From positions 5,022,001 to 5,086,000 of the forward strand of contig JANHCV010000001.1 of the NCBI GenBank assembly GCA_025594325.1: a stretch of DNA of 64,000 nt, in the 5' to 3' direction. The notes beneath the pieces are model-generated. The model was not told where the DNA came from and did no database searches. It worked only from the letters and a program-made list of their open reading frames with translations. Origin of the DNA: Blastocladiella emersonii ATCC 22665 (taxonomy: Eukaryota > Blastocladiomycota > Blastocladiomycetes > Blastocladiales > Blastocladiaceae). Numbering within the stretch: position 1 is the stretch's first letter; each line of letters starts with the position of its first letter. The position numbers and the translations under genes were made by a program. Positions 1-10,899 of this stretch are shown here, piece by piece.

Positions 1-15
1 CACTTTGCCGCCGCC

Positions 16-2595
16 ATGGCCCAGCACCAGCATCAACAGCACCAACAGCAGCAGCAGTCGCAGCAGCAGCAGCAGGGCGACGACCAGGCCTCGCAGGCCG
101 GCGCAGCGGCTGCCCAGGGTACCCCCGACCAGCCGCAGTCGCCGACGAGCTTCGCCGCTGCAGCTGCTGCTGCGGCCGCGGCCGGTGTCCCGCCGCACCT
201 CGCCATGCAGCACCACCTCTCGCCGCACGCGCACCTGCAGAACGCGCACGCCTCGGCCTTCCACGCCCAGCACCAGTTCGCCATGGCCGCGCAGGCGCAC
301 GCGCAGGCGCACGCGCAGGCACAGGGCGGCGCCCACCCGACCCCGCTCGGCATGCACCCCATGGCCGCCGCTGCTGCCGCCGCCGCAGCTGCGGGCCACC
401 ACCCGTACATGGCGTACCCGCACCACCCCGCGGCCTTCGGCCTGCCGCCGTTCCTGGACCCGGCCGCCGCCGGCATGCCCGGCCCGCCCAAGTCGGTCAT
501 CTTCGAGACCTTCTTCAACGCCATCGAGAAGATCGCCGTGTCGCGCAAGGTGCGCGGCTTCACCTACGACGACCGCGTCTACGCGCAAGAGTTTCTGCGG
601 AAAAAGGACCAGATGCGCCTCCTCTCCGACGCCGCCGAGGCCGCGTGCCTGCAGCAGCGCGACCTCATCAAGCTCGCCCTCGAGGGCGCCTTTGACGAGC
701 AGGCCAGCCAGCACGCCGCGCCCGACGGCACCCTGTTCGAGATTGCCCAGAAGCGCTTCACCCTCAGCCCGAATGTCGTGCTCGACTTTGGCGACTACAT
801 GGACCGGTGCCGCGAGCACCTCGCCAAGCTGCCCGAGGAGACCCCCGACGCCGTACACGAGACGCTCGGCCTGCGCACCCGCAAGGCCAAGGAGCTGTTC
901 GCCGAGACCCGCAAGCTGTACCAGCGCACCGCGCACCAGCTGTCCGAGATGATGCAGCAGCAGTACGAGGTGCGCAAGGACCTGATCGCCCGCACCTACG
1001 CCCCGCTGTGCGCGTTCCAGTGCGCCCACCACAAGTCGTGGGCCCCGCCGTACCAGCACATCCGCAACCTCGACGTGCACTTTGCGCAGCTGTGGAACCG
1101 CTTCGAGGCCCGCCTCGCCGCCGTCTTCACCCTGTGGCTCCAGGACATCAAGGTGCAGCAGAACCCCGACGAGATGGAGGAGCCGACGTCGACGCCCGCC
1201 GACCGCGCCGCCGCCATGGCCGAAAAGTCGTCGCAGCTGCACATGCTCGGGCTCGGGCTCACGGGCGTCGTCGGCGCCCTCGCCACCATGGACGGCCGCA
1301 CCGTCGGCCGCAAGGACTCGTTCACCCCGGCCGTCCTGTGCGCGCTGCGCGCGTCCTACTCGCAGGAGAAGTACCCGTCCGAGGACGAGAAGGAGCGCCT
1401 TGCGCGCGTCTGCCACCTCACCGTTGACCAGGTCAACGTCTGGTTCACCAACAAGCGGTCCCGCGACAAGCAGCGCGAGGAGCGCGAGCGGCTCGCCCGC
1501 GAGGCCGTCGAGAAGCAGCGCGCCAAGTCCGAGCAGCAGAACCAGGCCGAGCTCCAGCTCCGCGTCGGACCCGATTTCGCACACGCCGTCCAGGCTCAGG
1601 CCGACGTCCACGCCGCACAGTACGGCGCCGCCACGTTCGCCGCCGCCGCGGCTGCCGCAGCGGCTGCGTCCCAGCCGCCTACCGCCGAGAGCGACGCGGC
1701 CGCCGCCGCTGCGGCTGTTGCTGCCGCCGAGGCCGGGTACCCCGCAGGCCCGCCGCCGCACGTCGGGTTCCCCGGCTCGCCCACGTCCGCGGCAGCCGCC
1801 GCCGCCGCCGCCATGATGGGCCCGCCCGGCGGTATCCCGTTCCCCATGGGCATGATGCACATGCACATGGGCATGCCGCCCGCGTACGGCTTCCCCGGCT
1901 ACCCGCCCCCGCCCCCGCCGCCACCTCAGCAGCACCACCCGCACGTCCACCCGCACCCGCACACGCACCCGGCTGCGCCCAACGAGGAACCCATGCCCGC
2001 ATCCGCTGGCGGTGGCGACACGACGCCGCCGACGGGGACCGTCGACGGGCCCGAGTCGGCTGCCGCTGCCGCGGCCGCCGCCATCATGTCGTCGTCCGAA
2101 CCTCTTGCTGCGTCCTCGTCGGCGGCCGGTGTCCCGCCCCAGTTCGCCGGATACCACCCGCACCACCCGCACGCGCACGCACCGCCGCCGCCCCCGCCGC
2201 ACGGGTTCTACCCGTACATGTTCGGCGCACCCATGCCGCCGCCGCCCCAGCAGCAGCAGCACCCGCACCACGCGCAGGTCCCGGTCCCGGTCGCGGCGCA
2301 GCCTGGGATCGAGGCGCATGCGGCTGCCGCGGCGTCGTCGCCGTTCCCGCCGGCTTCCGCGGAGCAGCAGCAGCAGCAGGCCGAGCAGCAGGCCAACGGC
2401 GAGATCGCCGCCGCCGCGGGGACCGAGCAGCAGCAGCAGCCGGCGATCACTGAGGGCGAGGCTGTCGTCCCCGCGGGCACCGAGGACGAGTTCGGCCCGC
2501 CGGTCGGCATGGACACAGACGAGGCCGCGGCTCCGGCGCCGGCGCCGGCGACTGAGTTGGAGAAGATGTTTGCGACGGGCGAGGCGAGTGGGTAG
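16..2595 (+). CDS. Homeodomain transcription factor, Q/A/H-rich
   Basis: Single-exon frame of 859 residues that should encode a nuclear DNA-binding regulator. A typical 60-residue homeodomain lies at about residues 429-488. Its recognition helix reads QVNVWFTNKRSRDKQ, with invariant W48, F49, N51 and R53 and no three-residue TALE insertion. The word VWFTNKR resembles fungal a1/HD2-type homeodomains, so a mating or developmental role is possible but is inference. A helical region without recognised domain lies at about 160-330. Long Gln, Ala, His and Pro runs fill the N-terminus and most of the region after 510. The start at 16 has a good context (GCCGCCATGG), but it sits at the window edge, so upstream exons cannot be excluded. 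Confidence 0.85.
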   Translation: MAQHQHQQHQQQQQSQQQQQGDDQASQAGAAAAQGTPDQPQSPTSFAAAAAAAAAAGVPPHLAMQHHLSPHAHLQNAHASAFHAQHQFAMAAQAHAQAHAQAQGGAHPTPLGMHPMAAAAAAAAAAGHHPYMAYPHHPAAFGLPPFLDPAAAGMPGPPKSVIFETFFNAIEKIAVSRKVRGFTYDDRVYAQEFLRKKDQMRLLSDAAEAACLQQRDLIKLALEGAFDEQASQHAAPDGTLFEIAQKRFTLSPNVVLDFGDYMDRCREHLAKLPEETPDAVHETLGLRTRKAKELFAETRKLYQRTAHQLSEMMQQQYEVRKDLIARTYAPLCAFQCAHHKSWAPPYQHIRNLDVHFAQLWNRFEARLAAVFTLWLQDIKVQQNPDEMEEPTSTPADRAAAMAEKSSQLHMLGLGLTGVVGALATMDGRTVGRKDSFTPAVLCALRASYSQEKYPSEDEKERLARVCHLTVDQVNVWFTNKRSRDKQREERERLAREAVEKQRAKSEQQNQAELQLRVGPDFAHAVQAQADVHAAQYGAATFAAAAAAAAAASQPPTAESDAAAAAAAVAAAEAGYPAGPPPHVGFPGSPTSAAAAAAAAMMGPPGGIPFPMGMMHMHMGMPPAYGFPGYPPPPPPPPQQHHPHVHPHPHTHPAAPNEEPMPASAGGGDTTPPTGTVDGPESAAAAAAAAIMSSSEPLAASSSAAGVPPQFAGYHPHHPHAHAPPPPPPHGFYPYMFGAPMPPPPQQQQHPHHAQVPVPVAAQPGIEAHAAAAASSPFPPASAEQQQQQAEQQANGEIAAAAGTEQQQQPAITEGEAVVPAGTEDEFGPPVGMDTDEAAAPAPAPATELEKMFATGEASG

Positions 2596-3377
2596 TTGGT
2601 CGATCGGTAATACACAGTTTTGGTTGCAAACGGACAGGAATTGGTGGCAGGATGCGAGCGAGCTCGAAACGCATCGCGACAGGACGCGACGCGGCGCGAC
2701 TCGAAGCTAAGCTCAACGCGGCGCGACGGTCGCGACCACGCCCCTTCGTGATGGCCGACGTGATGCGAGCCGGATTGCGCGCTGATCTGGCCGCTTATCC
2801 AATAAAGTAGCAACACATCCGATCCACGAGAGTCGGCGGTCCTGAGCGACAATAAAGTAGCACCATATCCACACTCCATGGTGGGCGGAGGCCGTACCAC
2901 ATCCGCTGTCTTTACACGTCGCCATGATCGCTTGGCCGTGGTCCAAGGAGCCTGCGCCGCTGCCACAGACGCGGCTCGAACTCGGCACGGATAGGGGGGA
3001 GCGCGCGGTGGAACAAGCTAGGCATTGACGCAACAGTAGATGTCATTCGCTCTTGGGGTGAGAGAGCGAGGGGATGGCCGGGGATCAGGCCGGCAGACCG
3101 GTATTTGAGGGGCGGGAGCGGGCCCGCGAGCGCTCGCCGTTGCACCGAGTGTTGACTCGAGCCACGGGATACCCTCACGCCGCCTCACTGAGTCATGCGG
3201 TGGCGTCGGGATGATACTTGGTCACTGGGAGATGATGTCCGAGGTGGGAGAAACGCGTCTCGCTGAAACACGACGCGTCGTTCATCTCGATTTCTGGTGT
3301 GCGCGTCACTCAAACTGAAGTGCTCCAGGCGATTCAGATTATTTCTGATGTATTTAGAGCTACAGAGCTAAACTAGC
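2596..3377. other. Intergenic region between homeodomain and ADAM genes
   Basis: No coding frame is convincing here. The region receives the 3' ends of two convergent genes. It holds two copies of an AATAAAGTAG word 50 bp apart, which may serve as polyadenylation signals for the plus-strand gene, and one GCGTCTCGCT word near 3255. I see no RNA gene. Confidence 0.5.
2800..2872 (+). repeat. Duplicated AATAAAGTAGCA element
   Basis: AATAAAGTAGCA occurs at 2801-2812 and again at 2851-2862, each followed by a similar CA-rich stretch. Each contains a canonical AATAAA. They lie about 205 and 255 bp after the homeodomain stop codon, so they could be alternative polyadenylation signals. That role is inferred. 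Confidence 0.45.
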
Positions 3378-5850
3378 CTACAGAACGAGGGCAAAGAGAA
3401 CCGGAACTGCCGAAAGTAATAGCGTCGTACAAACAGCAAGGAACCCGCTCGAACCGTCCACCAGCGCGCCGTGCCGCTGCGGCGGCGACGCGTTGGTCGA
3501 GTTGGTCGAGTTCCAGCCTTTGAAATCGGATGACGTTGGCAAAGTTGTTAAGTTTGCGGTCGTTGTAGTCGGCGTGGTCGAGTACGTGGTCGTGCTGGAC
3601 GACGTGGAGGAACTCGATGGCGGAGTAGACCAGCGATTGATCGGAGTCGGCGTGGGGGTCGGAGTCGGCGTGGAGGTTGGAGACAGCGTTGAAGTAGTCG
3701 TAGCCGTTGGAGTCGGAGTTGATGAGGGTGATGATGATGAGGGACTCGATGTGGAGGTCGATGTTGGGGGCGCCGCGGTGCCGCGAGTCGTGGTGCAGGA
3801 GCCGGCGAGGCAGTACCCAGTCACGCCCGACGCGTGCGGGCACGACGTGTAGTCGGGCGCGAATGCGACGAGCGACGACGTGATGCTGAGGTTGACGCAC
3901 TGTCCGCTGTCGTTCCGACAGAACAGTTTGCATGCGCTGTTTCCCACGCCCAAATCGCACGACGGCGAGTAGCCGTAACCGTAGCTCGAGCACACGCTGG
4001 CCCGCGACTGGCAGAAACCGCGGTTACACGTCCCGGTGGAAGAGTTGGTGGTCGAGTTGAGGAAGCACGACGCGCCGTTGGCGACCTTGCGAACCGTGCA
4101 CACGAACGAGTTTCCGGTACACGTATCCACCACGTCGCACTGCTGCTGTACCGCGTCCGTCGCGCGCTGGCGACAGATGGTGCCGGCGGCGGCAAACTGG
4201 CAGTTCCGGCAGCACTTGCCGTTCTTGTCGGCGCAAACGGCGCCCGTGCGAAGGCGGCAGCGCGCGGTACAGCAGGCGCTGCCGGTGAGCGGGTTGCCCG
4301 AGTCGCACTGCTCTCCGGGATCGACGATCCAGTTTCTACACAAGGGTCGTTGTTAGAGAGAGAGAGATCGGACGTGTCGATACGCAGCGTTGAGTGTACC
4401 CGCAGAGCGCCGGCACGTTGTCGAGACACCTCGTGTCCACGCTGGCGAGAAAGCTGGTGATGGCCGTGTCCGAGCAGCTCGAGAACTGGGTCGGGAGCGC
4501 ACCAGACGAAGTGCACGTCGACTCCTGCATGATAAAGCCATGCTCCGGGCAGTCGTCCTGCACCGAGTCATGTCCCGCACCAAAACTGTGGCCCATTTCG
4601 TGCGCCATCATGGTCCCCTGGTACGCGAGATCGACGACGCGCGGGGCATGGACCACGGCACACGAGTTGGCCGTGCACATGCCGCCGTAGTAGCCGTACC
4701 CCTCGAGGGTGTCCTGGCTGCCCATAACCGTGAGATTGCGGCCGCTGAGCAGGTGGCCGAGGTCGTTGGACGCGAGAAAGGAGCCGGCGTTGGCCGGATC
4801 CGAGGCCTGCGACTGCCGCCACTCGCAAAATTCGATGAGCAGCCTCCAGGCGTTGACGCCCGTTGTGCTCTCGGCAACCCACATGGGCGCGGTCGCCGTG
4901 TACTGGCCGGCGACGGTGATGATGATGCGGTACGGGTCGGCGATCAGGTTGGAGCGCAGGTACAGCGCGGCAGCGACGTAGACGATCTCGAGCGCCGAGA
5001 GTTACGTATCGTCGCCGAAGATCTGGTACCGCTGGTAGTCGTTGGCGATCATGAGCTCGACCCTCAGGTTGGCCGTAGATGCGATCTGGCGGCGGACGAG
5101 CTGCGTCATCTCGAGTGCCGACGAGTGGAAGGAGGTGCCGCCGATCAGGCTGAGCTCGGCCGGGTCGCGGTTCTGCAGCCGTTTACGACGCGGCGCCGAC
5201 GGCGGGAACCCGGGGTCCTTGTTCAGGCAGAAATGTTCCGAGTTCGAGTTGGGCGACGTTGCGGTCTCACGGAGCAGGACGTGGCGACGCGCGAGGCCAG
5301 TGGTTTTGGTCGTGTCCTGCTCGAGCGCGTGGATCGAGTAGCGGAACGTCGAGTTGATCTGGATCAGTCCGTGCTACTCGGTCGAAAGTCACTGTTAGCG
5401 TTTTTGGACTCGTGTGAGAGAAGGAACCCGCGAACGCACCAGCCCGACACACGCACTCACAGCGACGACTGAGCCCAGCTCGCCGAGAACGTGGCCATGG
5501 AAGAGGCAGTCGACACGCCCATTCGCTGCATCCTTGACTTCGCCCCCACTGTAGATGTGCTGGTATCCCGGGCTGATCAGCTCCTTGTTGCGCTACATTC
5601 CGTGCCGCGTCAGCAAGCGGCGTCGCCAGCTTCACAAGTAGGTCGAAAGTACCTTGAGCTGGATCGTCAATCCATCTGACCCGACGCCCGAGAGTTTCAC
5701 GAACGCGTGGTCGCGGTACGTGGAGGTGCCTTCGAGATCACGGCGCTGCAGCGTCGAAAGCGCGTGGCCCGTCGCTGGGTGGACCAGTGTTGCGTCCACG
5801 AGAACCTGCTCGACGGAACTCGGTAGCTCGAGTCCTACACCATTTTCCAT
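3378..5850 (-). CDS. ADAM-family metalloprotease/disintegrin, interrupted by an in-frame stop
   Basis: Four coding segments on the minus strand: 5850-5653, 5592-5461, 5373-4400 and 4335-3378. Introns run 5593-5652, 5374-5460 and 4336-4399. The product would be a membrane or GPI-anchored zinc protease. In order it shows a propeptide with cysteine-switch-like CLFHGHVLG, a furin-like RRKR site, a reprolysin domain with HEMGHSFGAGHD, a disintegrin start at CGNWIVDPGEQCD created exactly by the last splice, a Cys-rich region, a long Ser/Thr/Pro stalk and a hydrophobic C-terminus suited to a GPI signal. A TAA at 5002-5004 lies in frame inside otherwise continuous catalytic-domain homology. The signal peptide exon is unresolved: hydrophobic codons near 5880-5940 are out of phase with the first segment. 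The gene may be a pseudogene or contain sequence errors. Confidence 0.75.
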
Positions 5851-6495
5851 CGGCTAGATGCTTGACGGCGGTACGGCGACGCATGACCTACCGCGCTTGG
5901 TGAGCACGGCGTGACCCTGGCCTTGCGTCGCGAGCACGACAAGCGGCAGGCCGAGACTTAACAGTCGAGTTGTATGATTTTCATGGCTTCTACGGTCTAT
6001 GCTTGGTGATCTCGGGGAGAGCGATCCGGGGACGGGTGTCTCCTTGACGCTTGGGGCTGGCAGCCGGTGTGGCGCGACGCGCCGAGACGCGCCGAGATGT
6101 CACGTGTGGTGTCTCCCGCAGTGTCTCGCACCGCGGCACGTGCGCGGGCACTTCCATCCCTTCCTTTCCTTGCTCAGCTCAGCCATGTGCTCGTTGAGGA
6201 GCATGGCGCGCGTCGCGCGAGCGTCGCGACCGATTGTGAAAGCAGCGACCGGGAACCCGACGGCTGTGGTGGCGCCACTCGCTGCTGAGCCACCCGTCTC
6301 CCAGGCTGACGTAAATGGCAAGCAGACGCGCGTAACGTCGTTACGTTGCAACGAGACGCTTACGGAAAACTCCTCGAACTCGACCACAAGCGGCGGCAAT
6401 TGCTACATAACCCGACCAGCGCCCGCACCATCCTCCTGCTGCAACACCAACTCCCCGAGTACCAGCACCCTTGCTACGAACCGCCTCGCACCACC
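5851..6495. promoter_or_regulatory. Divergent intergenic region, ADAM / oxidoreductase
   Basis: The ADAM-proximal part (to about 5990) includes possible signal-peptide codons, with ATG at 5981-5983, but no consistent frame. The remainder is presumed promoter for the plus-strand oxidoreductase and contains GTGTCTCGCA at 6121-6130, a copy of the word recurrent in this window. Confidence 0.4.
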
Positions 6496-7927
6496 ATGCC
6501 ATCGACAACCGCCTCGCCCAGCGCTCGCCCGATCCGCGTCGTCGTGTACGGCCCGCACGCCCTTGCCCTTACCCCTCGCGGCCACGATCCTTACACCCGT
6601 CCCCTCGCTTAGCCTCGGCGCCGGTCCCGGCGGCGTGCAGACCTACAACAACCTCGCCGCGCGCCTGACAGCGGCCAAGCTTCGCGCCGAGCTGGTGCTC
6701 GTGAACGACCGCGACTACTTCTACTCGCCGATCTCCGCGCCGCGCGCGCTCGCCGACGCCACGGACGCGACGCCGGCCGAGGCCCTCATGTTCCCGCTGC
6801 GCGCGCTCGTCGATGACGCGCCCGCCGCGCAGGCAGCGTACATTACGCGCCGCGTGCTCGTCGCGCGCGTGCAGGCCGTGACGTCGACCCGCGTCAGCGT
6901 GGTCCCCGCGCGCCCCGGCGCCGTGTTCCTCCCGCTGCTGTGGCATCCGGCGGCTCCGAGCGCCGAGTCTGGGTTCGTCGATGCGTGGACGGGGACCGAC
7001 CTCGGCGCGGATCTCAGCTTCGACTACCTCGTCGTCGCGCTCGGGTCCAAGTACCCGTTCCCCGGCCGCCCGCTGCCCGCGGCGACGGCGGACGAGACGG
7101 CGGCGGCGTACGCGGCGGTGCGCGGTAAGCTGGCCGCCGCCAAGGACGTGCTCGTCATCGGCGCAGGGATCGTCGGCGTCGAGTTCGCCGGCGAGGTCAA
7201 GACTGAGTTCCCCAAGGCCAACGTGACGCTCGTCGGCCCGTCGCTCCTCGCGGGCTCGCCCGCCGCGTTCACAACCCAGGTGCGCAAGATCCTCGCCAAT
7301 AAGGGCGTGACGCTGATCGAGCACGCGTCGGCCGACGCCGACGCGCTGCTCGCGGCCACGGGCGACGCGCAATTCCCGCTCACGCGCCCGCAGCTGTCGG
7401 TCCCGCTCGTCGCCGCCAAGGGCGCGTCGGCCCCGCCTTCCGTGTCGTCCGTGACCGCCGACCTCGTCCTGCTCGCGACGGGCGTCAAGCCCAACTCGGA
7501 GCCCCTCGCCGCGCTCCCGACGACCGACCGCGGGTACCTCAAGGTGACGCCGACGCTGCAGGTCGAGGGCCACGCGCACATCTTTGCCGCGGGCGATATC
7601 GCCGAGGGGTCCGCCAAGCTCGCGTACATTGCGGGCGAACACGCCAAGCTCGTGGCCAAGAACCTCGCCCGCGTGGCGGCGGCCAAGGCCGCGGGCAAGA
7701 ACGGTAAGAAGCCCCTGCGCGAGTGGAAGACGCCGCCGCCCGTGGCCATCGCCGCTGTCGGCCGCGACGCGGGCGCGGGGTTCCTGCCCGGCGTCGGCAC
7801 CGCGTTCGGGATCGGCGCGTCGCTCGCCAAGAAGCTCAAGGGCAAGGACGGCGGTGTCGCGCTCCCGGCCGCGTACGCGGGGACCTCGCTGCACCAGCGC
7901 GTGCAGGCAGTGGCGAGCAAGGCGTGA
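6496..7927 (+). CDS. AIF/FSP1 (AMID)-like FAD-dependent oxidoreductase
   Basis: Two exons, 6496-6545 and 6613-7927, give 454 residues. The 67-bp intron (GTACGG to CTTAG) splits the first dinucleotide-binding loop. Joining the exons restores RVVVLGAGPGGVQ, the FAD-binding GxGxxG. A second Rossmann motif, VLVIGAGIVGVEFAGEV, should bind NAD(P)H. The C-terminal FAD motif is HIFAAGDIAEG. The family (AIFM2/FSP1/AMID, yeast Ndi1 relatives) reduces quinones with NAD(P)H at membranes. The C-terminal GIGASLAKKLKGKD segment matches the end of AMID proteins. No mitochondrial targeting sequence is evident from the chosen start. An in-frame ATG at 6346 would add 50 residues, but 6496 has the better context (CACCACCATG). 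Confidence 0.88.
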
Positions 7928-7968
7928 TCGTGTCGATGGTCGGGGCGTGTAATGAAAATTATAGAATA

Positions 7969-7974
7969 TTTATT
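7969..7974 (-). terminator. Polyadenylation signal AATAAA for the carboxypeptidase gene
   Basis: The minus strand reads AATAAA about 40 nt after the stop codon of the carboxypeptidase gene, in a locally AT-rich stretch. The convergent oxidoreductase gene stops only 42 bp away. Confidence 0.5.
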
Positions 7975-8010
7975 ACGCAAGTTTCGCCAGTGTATTCTCC
8001 CCCTCATCGT

Positions 8011-10629
8011 TCACCGCCGCCCCTCGATATCCGAGTCCGAGTCAGACATGACGAGCACCGCGCCCGCGGCCGCCGACCCGCTCCCGCCTCCGCCACGGCT
8101 GCTTGTACTCGTCCGGCTGCTCAGGAGCCCGAGCTCGAGCTGATCCCCGCGCCGCGTGCTCCCGCCGCCAACCATCGACGGTCCCGGCGCGCTACCACCG
8201 CCGCCGGGAACGTGCAGGCCACCGGTATGCTCGAAGAGCACGTCGCGCCCGCCAAACTCCAGGTCCTCGTCAAGCCCGAGCCCAAAATCGTCGTCGTCGC
8301 TGTCCGAGTTGGTCGCCACGGCCATACGCTCACCACCGGGCTTGCCCGCGGGGCGGACACCGCGGCCGCGGCCACGGCCGAACCGCGACGGCGACGCGGC
8401 GGCGGCGCGCGCGAACATGCGCCGGAAGACGCCCGGGCGGCCGTACGTCAGCGAGGCGACCAGCGCGCACGCGAAGACGAGCGAGGCGGCGACGCCGGTT
8501 GCGCTACACGGTCCGGTCAGGTTAAGCGACAGTCGCGGCGTGGGGAGCAGAAAGGGGTAACGTACACGCCAGCGCCAAAGGTGGGGCCACCGCTCTTGCC
8601 CTGGGCCTGCTCCGCGGCAGGCGCGCCCGTCTCGGTCGTCGGCGTGGTCTCCTTGGGCAGCGCGGTCATGAGGGGCTCCACGCCGATCACGTCGCGGACG
8701 AGCGCCGCCATGCCCGCGGGCTGGTCGATGGGGACCATGTGGCTCGCGTTCTTGTACAGGACGTACGTGATATTGTCGCGGCGCTGGACCGTCGCGACGG
8801 GGGCCTCACCGGCGCCGGGCACGTAGACGGGTTTCGCGGCCGCGACGAGGTCGGCGGTCCACCCGAACCGCGAGCGCAGCATGGCCTCGGTGCCCTCGTG
8901 GTTGCAGATGAAATCCATGTCGCCGCTGTACAGGACGAGCGGGACGTGTCGCACGAGGTCGGGGAGCAGCTCGATGGCGGGCGTCGACACGTCGCCGCGC
9001 ATCGCGTTGAAGACAGGGCCCGCGCACTCGACCCACACGTTCGTGCTCGTGTTCGCGTGGATGTACTCCAGGTTGTCCTTATTCTACTCGTCCGTGCATG
9101 AGTTAGTCGGATTCTTCGCTCCTAAAGTGTGAACGGCGTACCCGCAGCATGTGGTACGTGCCGGGGAGCGCCGGCGGCCACGCGGCGCCGCACTGGTCGC
9201 CGGGGGCCTCGTCACGCAGGCGAATGTCGTAGACGTTGATGCAAAGGCTGTCGTGGTTGACCTTGGACTGCTCCATGACCTGCTCGCTGATTTTCTCGCA
9301 CACGGGCACGTGGATGTGCGCGCCGCGCCCGCCGAGCATGTCCTTGCACTGCGCCCACAGGAGCTCGGCGTTGTTCTACGGCGCTGGGTCAGCGTCACAC
9401 GCATGATGAGTTGTGATAAAGTGAACGTGCCAGGTACTCGCCCGAGAGAATGTTGTGGCGGACAGCGTAGTCGATGATGGCGCGGTACTGGCTGAGCGGG
9501 TCGATCCAGCCGTTCCCGATGACCATGCCGGCGAGCGACCACGGGATCCGCGTCGCGTCGGCGGTGATGGCCGGGGCCACCGAGTTGCGCTCGAGGATGG
9601 CCGAGGCAATGTACGGGATGTACGTGCCCGCGAACGACTCGCCGGCGAGGTAAAGCTGTTTGGGAACATGTCAGTTGGGTGGACGGGATGGGAAGAGAGG
9701 ACGGCGGCCGTACGTCGTTGCGCTGCAGGTCGGGGAACACGAGAAACAGGCGGTCGAGGAACCGGACGAACAGGCTCGCCATCTACACGACCGATCATCA
9801 GCGAGTGTTTGAGCAGTTGACGAGAGAGGGTGCACGAGCGGACCTCCATCTGCGAGTCGACGGACTTGCCGGCCCCGGCGAAGCTGAACCCGGCGCCGAC
9901 GGGCTGATCGACTGTACGAGCGGCGACGCGTCAGCAACTGGCCGAGGGCAACCCGGCGAGAACGCACCGTAGAGCACGTTGGCATGCTGGTGCCAGCTGT
10001 GCGGGTTGGCGGTCAGGTTGCCATGCGGGTCGACGAGTAGCGGGCCGTTCTCGAGCAGCATACCCTCGAGGCTACACGTGTGGGCGTCAGTCGCCGTGGC
10101 CGTTGACCGGCACTGGTTCGGCGTACCTCGAACTACATACACCAGACAATCGTTAGTTCACGCGACGTGTCCACCACGAATGCACGAATCGTACCATCCA
10201 GGCCCGCCATTGAGCCAGATGACCGTCTTGTCGCGCTTACCGCCGGCGCGGCGCGTCGACTCGGCGCGGACCAGCCAAAAGTACATGCTGGCCGAGTCGG
10301 GCGCGTCCGTGTCGTTGAGCGGGATCAGACTGCGGGGCGGCGGCGAGTCAGTCGGGCGTCGGGTCCGTACGACACGGATGCGCGTACCCGGCATACTGCT
10401 CGAGCTTGGCCACGGCGTCGGCCGGCGCGTTGGGCAGCGCGTGGATGTACAGCTCGGCGGCTGTCCCGGGAATCTGTCAGAGTCGTTCGTGACCGGATCG
10501 AGGACCGGGCGTACCGCTGGGCAGCCTTCCCGCGCTTGCCGAGGTCGCAGCGAGCGCCAGGGTCGCCAGCACGGCGAGGGCGGCGAGCAGGGCGCCGCCG
10601 CGTTGCGTGCGGCGTGGCCCGTGGTGCAT
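8011..10629 (-). CDS. KEX1: KEX1-like serine carboxypeptidase (family S10), membrane-anchored
   Basis: Eleven exons on the minus strand: 10629-10515, 10460-10388, 10329-10195, 10132-10127, 10071-9968, 9911-9844, 9782-9714, 9655 to 9464 or 9438, 9375-9142, 9083-8566 and 8503-8011. The protein (about 668 residues) starts with a signal peptide ending near ATSASA. It carries NGGPGCSS, LEGMLLENGP, VDQPVGAGFSF, the catalytic-Ser motif GESFAG, GDMDFICN with the catalytic Asp, and ASHMVPIDQP with the catalytic His. A transmembrane helix and a charged, Ser/Asp-rich tail follow. This is the KEX1 plan: a Golgi protease trimming basic residues from secreted peptides. The fourth exon is only 6 nt. Exon 8 to 9 keeps frame only with an uncommon GTCCGC donor. 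The start could also be an upstream in-frame ATG. Confidence 0.88.
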
Positions 10630-10899
10630 GGCGGGTCGGCTTCGTTGCATCAGGTCCATGAGCGGGGAGCGTGCATGTGCAAAAGAGTAGGGGGAGAATG
10701 GCTGGGCGTCGCGCGGCGAGGCGACCAGAGAGACGCGTCGTTCGTGGTGGCGCAAGCCGCTGCCGCGGCCGAACGACGCCCACCTCTCCGACGTGCCACA
10801 CACGAACAAGCAGGAGAAGGGGAGGCAAACAATGATACAGTCGACAAAAACTGGCGGTTACAAAAAAGAGGAAGGGCGAGAGAGAAGCAACTAAGACAC

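Noticed and set aside
5267..5635. A 122-codon minus-strand frame within the ADAM gene
   Set aside because: It crosses an intron defined by GTGAGT and GAGTAG and is in the wrong phase relative to the cysteine-switch exon.
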